10,832 nt of DNA from Bacteroidales bacterium Bact_23 (GTDB taxonomy: Bacteria; Bacteroidota; Bacteroidia; Bacteroidales; Lentimicrobiaceae): positions 1-10,832 of the forward strand of contig LUZO01000004.1 in assembly GCA_001603685.1 (NCBI GenBank), written 5' to 3'. The notes under the pieces were generated by a model. The model was not told the origin of the DNA and made no database searches. It saw only the letters and a program-made list of their open reading frames with translations. Shown here piece after piece: positions 1-5,425 of the stretch (within the stretch, counting starts at the first letter, position 1; each line of letters begins with the position of its first letter). The translations under genes were made by a program, and so were the position numbers.

Positions 1-356
1 GCCAAACGGTCATCATTGATATGTTCGAGAACGTCTAAACACAGTATCGTATCGAACCTGTTCTCACCTAGAACTGCGGATTCCGTCAAATCCAATTGGA
101 GCACGTTGGCATCGAAATCGCCCTTTTCGATTAGGCTTTTTGTGAAGGTGATGAGATCTTCCGAATAATCTATCGCTGTAACGTCGTAGCCTTCCCTCAA
201 CAACTCCAAGGTCGTATGGCCAGTGCCACAGCCCGCATCTAATATTCGAGTCCCTACGACGTGCTTTCTTACAAGCCTTCTCAAATTCCTCCAGCGAAAA
301 TCGGTTTTTTCACGATTATGTATTTTTACTAGATGATCAACCAGATCCGATGCCAT
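1..356 (-). CDS. Class I SAM-dependent methyltransferase, N-terminal part (cut by window edge)
   Basis: The first 118 residues are visible, read on the minus strand from an ATG at 356-354; the rest lies beyond the left edge. The sequence shows the Rossmann-fold SAM-binding signature: motif I ILDAGCGTGHTT (residues 38-49), an acidic post-I motif AIDYS (61-65) whose Asp would contact the SAM ribose, an LQLDLTE segment (87-92), and a motif IV-like FDTILCLDVLEHI (101-113). This is typical of the Methyltransf_11/UbiG-like group, which methylates small molecules, lipids or sugars; the acceptor cannot be told. It begins 30 bp after the stop of the glycosyltransferase, so the two are probably co-transcribed and it may modify a sugar or lipid-linked glycan (inference). 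The ribosome site is weak (GAGTTGAT). AT-rich like its upstream neighbour. Confidence 0.88.
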   Translation of the reverse strand, partial: MASDLVDHLVKIHNREKTDFRWRNLRRLVRKHVVGTRILDAGCGTGHTTLELLREGYDVTAIDYSEDLITFTKSLIEKGDFDANVLQLDLTESAVLGENRFDTILCLDVLEHINDDRL

Positions 357-386
357 TATATCAACTCTGATAATCTTAAAATGTAA

Positions 387-1346
387 TTATATATTATTCT
401 CATTTTGACCGTCCACGATCGCCTCTATATATTTTTCTGCGCTCTCATCTTTCCTTTCTCTAAAGGTTATCATCTCACCAAGTAAGCCGATGGATACGAA
501 TTGCAGCCCTAGAATAATTAATAAAATGGAGAGCAGTAATAGTGGACGATCACCGAGCATAATATCTTTCCAATATTTTAAAATAACCAAATACAGGCCG
601 ATAAAAACGCCGGATATCAGCGATAATATTCCCGGAATCCCGAAAACGTGTAACGGCCTCGATGAGTATTCGGTTAGAAATTTAACAGTAATCAAGTCCA
701 GGAACCCTTTGATAAGCCTGGAAAATCCATATTTAGATTTCCCATAACTTCGGGGCCGATGTTCAACCTTCAGCTCGGTTATCTTAAATCCGTACTGAGC
801 CGCAAGAGCTGGAATATATCTGTGCATCTCGCCGTATAACGAAATCGTATCCAGAACTCCTCTCTTATAAGCTTTAAAGCCGCAGTTAAAATCATGAAGA
901 TCAACGCCTGTTAAAAGGCGAGTCATATTATTAAATAATTTGGAAGGCAATTTTTTGGTCAACGGATCTTTTCTGGTGTATTTCCATCCGCTCACCAGGT
1001 CCGATCCACCCTCAATAGCATCAACGAATCTTGGAATTTCGTCAGGATTGTCCTGTAAATCGCCGTCCATAGTGATAATTATATTACCTTTAACGAAATT
1101 AAAGGCCGAATTAAGGGCTACGGATTTGCCAAAATTTCGTCTGAATTTTATAATCTTAACTCGCTTATCCCTTTCTTGAATTTCCTTCAGCACTTGAAAT
1201 GTGTTATCGTTAGACCCATCATCCACAAATACGATTTCGTAGGTCTTGGTAAGAGACGATAACGCAGATCCGATTTCCCGATAAAGGGGATCAATATTGT
1301 TATCCTCATTGTATACAGGCACTACAACTGATAAGTCGATATTCAA
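387..1346 (-). CDS. Family 2 glycosyltransferase, polyprenyl-phosphate sugar synthase (GtrB/DPM1-like)
   Basis: A 319-residue membrane-bound glycosyltransferase, predicted to move a sugar from a nucleotide donor to dolichyl (polyprenyl) phosphate on the cytoplasmic face. GT-A features in order: SVVVPVYNE (6-14), IVFVDDGSNDNT (38-49), the DXD-type metal/nucleotide site MDGDLQD (93-99), DFNCGFKAYKR (152-162), HRYIPALA (175-182), and the HRPRSYGKSKYG stretch (196-207) seen in the DPM1/GtrB/ArnC group. An amphipathic segment (about 210-228) is followed by two hydrophobic helices (about 233-257 and 267-292), the GtrB-like layout; length is normal for the family. The start is a TTG at 1346, chosen because a strong ribosome site, GAGGTGAGG, lies 6 nt upstream and the conserved first strand begins at residue 5. 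The donor sugar is unknown. A role in surface-protein glycosylation or glycolipid synthesis is inferred from family and context only. Confidence 0.93.
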   Translation of the reverse strand: MNIDLSVVVPVYNEDNNIDPLYREIGSALSSLTKTYEIVFVDDGSNDNTFQVLKEIQERDKRVKIIKFRRNFGKSVALNSAFNFVKGNIIITMDGDLQDNPDEIPRFVDAIEGGSDLVSGWKYTRKDPLTKKLPSKLFNNMTRLLTGVDLHDFNCGFKAYKRGVLDTISLYGEMHRYIPALAAQYGFKITELKVEHRPRSYGKSKYGFSRLIKGFLDLITVKFLTEYSSRPLHVFGIPGILSLISGVFIGLYLVILKYWKDIMLGDRPLLLLSILLIILGLQFVSIGLLGEMITFRERKDESAEKYIEAIVDGQNENNI

Positions 1347-1352
1347 TGACTA

Positions 1353-1361
1353 CCTCACCTC
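1353..1361 (-). promoter_or_regulatory. Ribosome binding site deciding the TTG start of the glycosyltransferase
   Basis: GAGGTGAGG on the minus strand, 6 nt before TTG at 1346. It is the best anti-16S match in the window and supports a TTG start here. Confidence 0.7.
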
Positions 1362-1396
1362 GTTTTTATAATTCCTAGAATCCACACTAATTTCAA

Positions 1397-1407
1397 GATA
1401 TATATCG
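1397..1407 (-). promoter_or_regulatory. TATA box candidate for the glycosyltransferase-methyltransferase pair
   Basis: CGATATATATC on the minus strand. An archaeal start about 25-27 nt downstream would fall near 1375, giving a leader of about 29 nt that includes the ribosome site. A second AT-rich element, TTATAAAA near 1364-1371, is too close to the start to give a leader containing the ribosome site. The rest of 1408-1518 holds no gene that I can see. Confidence 0.45.
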
Positions 1408-1437
1408 ATTATGCTTGTTATGGGCCAAGGAGGTAAA

Positions 1438-1471
1438 ACGTAACGATTCAGCGAAGATTATCCTGTTACGT
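1438..1471. promoter_or_regulatory. Dyad ACGTAAC-N20-GTTACGT upstream of the glycosyltransferase promoter
   Basis: A perfect 7-bp inverted repeat (1438-1444 and 1465-1471) with a 20-nt spacer, centred about 50 bp upstream of the TATA candidate at 1397-1407. Spacing of about 2.6 helical turns between arm centres could suit a dimeric regulator. Nothing else supports it, and dyads of this size arise by chance. Confidence 0.2.
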
Positions 1472-1518
1472 CAAACTAACGGCGGTATATCATTTGAATC
1501 AAATAAATGAATGTAGGA

Positions 1519-1548
1519 GTATCTTAGAGAGAAAACTCTCCAAGATAC
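1519..1548 (-). terminator. Hairpin after the S8 protease gene
   Basis: A 13-bp stem with one A/C mismatch (arms 1519-1531 and 1536-1548) and a 4-nt loop, starting 11 nt after the stop. On the minus strand the loop is TTTT. Downstream lies a T/A-rich tract. The same hairpin in diverged form follows the C1A gene (5382-5417), supporting a conserved transcript-end function. Confidence 0.6.
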
Positions 1549-1559
1549 CTCAAGCTCTA

Positions 1560-4500
1560 TTAATTCTTGTACCAATCCCCTGAAACCGGCTTGTCACCGT
1601 TCAGCCCGTAAGCCAGGATCTTATCGGGCACCCCGTCGTTGTTGTAGTCGAGGTACCAGGTCCGGGTCGTCGGCCTGAAGACCCCAACCGTATCTCTGCC
1701 GTCGTTATTCCAGTCGCCGGCTACCGGAAGGTCCCCATTCAGCCCGAAAGCGAAGATCTTATCTGGTACTCGATCGTTGTTGTAGTCGAGGTACCAGGTC
1801 CTGGTCGTCGGCCTGAAGACCCCGATCGTATCTGTGCCGTCTTTGTTCCAGTCGCCAGCTACCGGCAGGTCTCCGCTGAGCCCGTAAGCTAGGATCTTAT
1901 CTGGCACCCCGTCGTTGTTGTAGTCGAGGTACCAGGTTCTGGTCGTCGGCCTGAAGACCCCAACCGTATCTCTGCCGTCGTTATTCCAGTCTCCGGCTAC
2001 CGGAAGGTCCCCATTCAGCCCGAAAGCAAAGATCTTATCAGGTACTCGATCGTTGTTGTAGTCGAGGTACCAGGTTCTGGTTGACGGTCTGAAGACCCCA
2101 ATCGTATCGGTACCGTCTTTGTTCCAGTCGCCGGATACCGGCAGGTCACCATTCAGGCCGTAGGTTAAGACCTTATCCGGTACTCGGTCATTATTGTAGT
2201 CCAGGTACCATGTCCTGGTCGTCGGCCTGAACACTCCTATCGTATCCGGTCGATTCACGCCGGTTATTGAGACTGGCAGTTGGTTTGACCACTCAGAAGA
2301 TTTCCCCCGGCTATCAGTTGCCTTGACCCTGATATTGTATTTGGTTGTAGATCCTGCAGGAACGTTCCAGCTGTGCGACGCACTTGCAGTTGCACCAGAG
2401 TTAACTAATGCAGTCGTTGAAGTTGTTCCATCCATCCATTCGAACGTGTACTTTATCTGGTCACCGTCTGGATCATTTGCAGACGTAGTATAGGTATAGG
2501 ATACTCCTGACGTGCCCGACGTTGGCCCGGAGGGCGTGGATGGCGTAGTTGGGGCCCTGTTAGGTCCGACAGTTATCGTTTTTGAGCTTGATGCCGTGTA
2601 GCTGTCCCCATAAGAGTATGAGGTTATTGATGTAGATATCGTGTAGCTCTGAGTCGAACTTGTCGTCGGTGCTCGAACCGTCCAGGTGGCAGACTTGCTA
2701 CTTCCAGAACCTGGATCTATCGATCCCAGATACTGCGGATTTGAGCCGCTGACGATGCTGAAACCTGATGGCAGGTTTAAACTCGCACTAACACCGTGGC
2801 CCCTTATACCTCCCGTGTTAGTCACAGTTGCCGTGGCGGTAAAGGTTGCTCCGCTGTCGATGGTGCTGGATGAGACCGAAAGGCTAGCGCTTAACGTTGG
2901 TGGATTGACCTGGGTGAACGGCCCGTCTGTAGCTAGAGCATAGCTCTCTGATGTTATCCCTGTGGGGTAAGGGGATGGCTCTATCTTTATTATCGCTGAC
3001 GAATATGTAGAACTGGATTTGACCTGTTCCACATTGTTCAAGTACGACCACGAATAGGAAATTTGTCCGTTATTCGACTCGTCATATATGTATAAGTCCA
3101 GGTCGCTGAGGGTGAGATAATTTGTGGGCTGCCAATTATTGTAGTTATAATCAACGTGCCTGTTCCATACTAGCGTTGCCTTATAGCCGCTATTTAGGGC
3201 TCCTTTGTAGTACTTCTCTGATGTACCTTCCGGCTTATCCGCCAAGCTGCCCGTGTAAACGTACCCTCGTCGTGCATATGCGCGATTCAGGTCAAGGTAA
3301 CCATATCCGTATGTGTTATCAGGACCTAAATCTCCCAAATCAGTTGCAGTATTTAACAGCAGTGCTTTTACCGCCTTATCATTCCATTGAATGCCTGCGT
3401 AACCCATTATTAGCGCTATGCTTCCGGCGACGTGGGGCGCTGCCATGCTTGTCCCTGTGTATGGCCACCAGTCCGAATTAGTTCCCTCCCAGTTATTGTT
3501 ACAAGACCATATGGAAGTTCCTGGGGCTGAGATATCAGGCTTTAGCCTATTATCACCTGTAGGTCCTCTGCTACTAGTCCACCATATTTGGTCATCGGAC
3601 CGAGTAACCGAATCCATATCATTTACATTTCCAACTGCAATCACGTTATATGCAGAGCCCGGTTCATTAACAGTTCTACTGTCTGAGCCATCATTTCCTG
3701 CTGCAACAACAACAGGTACGCCAAGGGTGAAAACGACAGCATCCATATAGCGGCAAAAATCTGTATCTCCGGTTGAGCCAGGCTGGCCTCCATTGCTAAA
3801 GCTTATGACATCTGCACCATCGGGAATGTCAAGAATAGACCATTGAATTGCTTCTGCAGCGTCAGGCCACACAATTTTGCCCCTTCCTGTAGTATTCATC
3901 CAAGCTGCCTTAGCATTAATCAATTGGTCTATCCCATACCCGACTCCTCTGTAAAGCGAATCTGTGCTGGCAACGATGCCTGCACAATGGGTACCATGGC
4001 CAACCAGGTCATCGGTTGTAGCAGCATTGTCATTGTAGTCCCAACCAAAGTATGTTTGCGCATATGTGTGAAAGGTTTTCGCTGGAATTGGATGTGTTGA
4101 AAGAGCGGGATGATTACCGTCGATTCCACTATCCACTACTGCAACATCCCATGTCTCGCCGCTATATCCACTGTCCCACCATTTTTTTGCATCGATAGTG
4201 GGCACGCTATACCTAAGAGTCGCATTTAATAATTCCACGGACGAGATTACAGCAATCGATGGGTCCTCTGACAGCTCTTCCAGATACCCTATCTGCACGC
4301 TTGCTGCTATCGCGTTGTATATCGTATCCCTATATCCAACTTCACCACCGTTAGCTCGAATCTTCTCGATCACGGGAGCCTGAATCTCTTCAACTAATGG
4401 TGCAGATCTCTCGTAGATATCCCTTCTCATCTGCATCGTCTCTTGATCAAGTCGCGATGCGGTCTCATTTAGGAGGTCTTTTTCCTCTTCTGTGAGAAGC

Positions 4501-5207
4501 TCCTGCTCCAAGGCGATGAAATCGGAGTCTTCATCCGCGGCGATCATCATGGGCTCTATTCTCTTGTATACCACCTTGGCCGGGGCTGTGATCTCCTCAA
4601 ATACCGGCTCGTACATGGCCTGGACTTCGATGCTCACATTATGAGCAGGCTGCTCAACAAAGGCGATTATGACCGGAACGGTGCCGTTGGCATCGCCGAT
4701 CACTACGATCTCCCTAAGTCTCGCGTCTAGTTTCAGTAGATTGGGACTGATCGACAGCCTTTCGATCTCGTAATTCAATAGCTCGTCTTTATCATCAAAG
4801 ATTGTGCCGTTTTGATCCCTATATTTTTTGGTTTCGTTAACGGGATCTTTGATGATCTCAAACTCCTCTCCACTGATCGGGCTTATAAAAATCTCGTAAT
4901 TTTGGAGAACGGAGTTATTCGTATACCTGATCGATGGAGGCTCAACCGCCGAACTCCCCGGATTAGAAATACTATTCGTTTGGAGACTTGAAGATTCGCT
5001 CTGATGCGAAGCATTATCTATGTAGAAAGGCATCGTCTCGAAGAGATGATCATCTTCATCCCAGAGGAATACATCTTCTATATGCCTTTTCTCGTCCCAA
5101 GGGAAGTCTAAAGAAAAATCGCTGCTCAGAACATCATCCGCTGAAATTTGCGGAACAATGGCCGCAAAGAAAACACTAACTAGAGCTAATGACTTGACGA
5201 GAGTCAA
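1560..5207 (-). CDS. Secreted subtilisin-like serine protease (S8) with I9-type prodomain, CARDB-like, PKD-like and five 46-residue repeats
   Basis: A 1215-residue exported serine endopeptidase. A signal peptide spans about 1-23 (cleavage after QISA). The prodomain, about 24-340, has an I9-like core: VPVIIAFVEQP (177-187), a charged helical insert (about 230-285), and GGEV...NAIAASV...YLEEL (287-311). The catalytic domain (about 345-645) has all S8 residues: Asp359 in VAVVDSG, His404 in GHGTHCAG, oxyanion Asn505 in AAGND, Ser587 in GTSMAAPH. Then come a beta-rich segment (650-765), a CARDB/NEW3-like domain (768-880), a PKD-like domain (884-982, with NDPDGD), and five repeats of exactly 46 residues (988-1215). 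The likely role is extracellular protein breakdown or processing of surface proteins, with the C-terminal modules binding a substrate or envelope. The start is uncertain: TTG at 5207 has its GGAGGG 18 nt upstream. Eight Asn-X-Ser/Thr sequons lie in the prodomain and only one after it. Confidence 0.95.
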   Translation of the reverse strand: MTLVKSLALVSVFFAAIVPQISADDVLSSDFSLDFPWDEKRHIEDVFLWDEDDHLFETMPFYIDNASHQSESSSLQTNSISNPGSSAVEPPSIRYTNNSVLQNYEIFISPISGEEFEIIKDPVNETKKYRDQNGTIFDDKDELLNYEIERLSISPNLLKLDARLREIVVIGDANGTVPVIIAFVEQPAHNVSIEVQAMYEPVFEEITAPAKVVYKRIEPMMIAADEDSDFIALEQELLTEEEKDLLNETASRLDQETMQMRRDIYERSAPLVEEIQAPVIEKIRANGGEVGYRDTIYNAIAASVQIGYLEELSEDPSIAVISSVELLNATLRYSVPTIDAKKWWDSGYSGETWDVAVVDSGIDGNHPALSTHPIPAKTFHTYAQTYFGWDYNDNAATTDDLVGHGTHCAGIVASTDSLYRGVGYGIDQLINAKAAWMNTTGRGKIVWPDAAEAIQWSILDIPDGADVISFSNGGQPGSTGDTDFCRYMDAVVFTLGVPVVVAAGNDGSDSRTVNEPGSAYNVIAVGNVNDMDSVTRSDDQIWWTSSRGPTGDNRLKPDISAPGTSIWSCNNNWEGTNSDWWPYTGTSMAAPHVAGSIALIMGYAGIQWNDKAVKALLLNTATDLGDLGPDNTYGYGYLDLNRAYARRGYVYTGSLADKPEGTSEKYYKGALNSGYKATLVWNRHVDYNYNNWQPTNYLTLSDLDLYIYDESNNGQISYSWSYLNNVEQVKSSSTYSSAIIKIEPSPYPTGITSESYALATDGPFTQVNPPTLSASLSVSSSTIDSGATFTATATVTNTGGIRGHGVSASLNLPSGFSIVSGSNPQYLGSIDPGSGSSKSATWTVRAPTTSSTQSYTISTSITSYSYGDSYTASSSKTITVGPNRAPTTPSTPSGPTSGTSGVSYTYTTSANDPDGDQIKYTFEWMDGTTSTTALVNSGATASASHSWNVPAGSTTKYNIRVKATDSRGKSSEWSNQLPVSITGVNRPDTIGVFRPTTRTWYLDYNNDRVPDKVLTYGLNGDLPVSGDWNKDGTDTIGVFRPSTRTWYLDYNNDRVPDKIFAFGLNGDLPVAGDWNNDGRDTVGVFRPTTRTWYLDYNNDGVPDKILAYGLSGDLPVAGDWNKDGTDTIGVFRPTTRTWYLDYNNDRVPDKIFAFGLNGDLPVAGDWNNDGRDTVGVFRPTTRTWYLDYNNDGVPDKILAYGLNGDKPVSGDWYKN
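1563..2246 (-). repeat. Five tandem 138-bp repeats encoding 46-residue propeller-like units (S8 gene)
   Basis: Units begin at residues 988, 1034, 1080, 1126 and 1172, an exact 46-residue (138-bp) period; the last unit ends at the stop. Each reads DTIGVFRP, TRTWYLDYNND, VPDKI, GLNGDLPVAGDW and NKDG. The Asp/Asn-rich DYNNDxVPD and DWNxDGxD turns resemble calcium-binding loops. Units 2 and 4, and units 3 and 5, are closest to each other, giving a 276-bp higher-order period. The unit resembles the GVFRPSTGTWY / GDYDGDG repeats of bacterial FG-GAP/VCBS-like proteins. Confidence 0.93.
2262..2558 (-). other. PKD-like domain segment shared with the C25 protein
   Basis: Residues 884-982 of the S8 protein. 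The landmarks SANDPDGDQIKYTFEW, NSGATASASHSW and IRVKATDSRGKSSEWS line up with SSSDPDGDRVKYTYDW, DSGATVSLAHRW and VRVKAEDLAAASGWS in the C25 protein (8349-8636). The shared order and spacing indicate a common module. Confidence 0.8.
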
Positions 5208-5225
5208 AATCGTACTAAATTTAAT

Positions 5226-5231
5226 CCCTCC
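5226..5231 (-). promoter_or_regulatory. GGAGGG ribosome-site candidate of the S8 protease gene, oddly spaced
   Basis: GGAGGG on the minus strand, 18 nt before the TTG at 5207, more than the usual 5-10 nt. The reading frame stays open back to it, and an ATT directly abuts it. Either initiation uses another signal, or the real start lies upstream of TTG at a non-standard codon. Confidence 0.35.
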
Positions 5232-5263
5232 AATTTCTACTTAAAACCAGGGACATACTTCTA

Positions 5264-5275
5264 GGATAAATAATT
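5264..5275 (-). promoter_or_regulatory. TATA box candidate of the S8 protease gene
   Basis: AATTATTTATCC on the minus strand. A start about 27 nt downstream falls near 5242, leaving GGAGGG inside the leader. The element TTATTTATC is also found before the C25 gene (10610-10618). The rest of 5276-5381 shows no gene. Confidence 0.4.
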
Positions 5276-5326
5276 AATGGATTTATGAGCTCGATTTCGA
5301 GGATATCTATTGGGCCAGATCAACCA

Positions 5327-5340
5327 AATCAAATAAATGA
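5327..5340. repeat. 14-bp direct repeat shared by the two downstream regions
   Basis: AATCAAATAAATGA occurs at 5327-5340 and at 1497-1510, in each case beyond the terminator hairpin of a repeat-bearing protease gene. It may mark the far edge of the duplicated 3' block, though spacing to the hairpin differs (about 41 versus 8 nt). Confidence 0.5.
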
Positions 5341-5381
5341 GGATTAATAAAAGAATGATCAAAACTTTGATGAGAAAAGTA

Positions 5382-5417
5382 GCGGTATCTCAGAGAGAAC
5401 ACTCCCCAAGATACCGC
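5382..5417 (-). terminator. Terminator hairpin after the C1A-fold protein gene
   Basis: An outer 9-bp perfect stem (GCGGTATCT at 5382-5390 and AGATACCGC at 5409-5417) with an imperfect inner stem, starting 8 nt after the stop. On the minus strand it is followed by TACTTTTCTC, a T-rich tract as expected for archaeal termination. It is homologous to the hairpin at 1519-1548. Confidence 0.65.
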
Positions 5418-5425
5418 AAACCCGA

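Noticed and set aside
1421..1444. ATGGGCCAAGGAGGTAAAACG followed by a stop on the plus strand as a small gene or leader peptide
   Set aside because: It gives seven codons with no downstream gene on that strand. The AAGGAGGT inside it has no start codon at a suitable distance.
1563..2246. Tandem 138-bp repeats considered as a CRISPR array or satellite
   Set aside because: The repeats are in frame, encode a conserved protein unit, and have no variable spacers.
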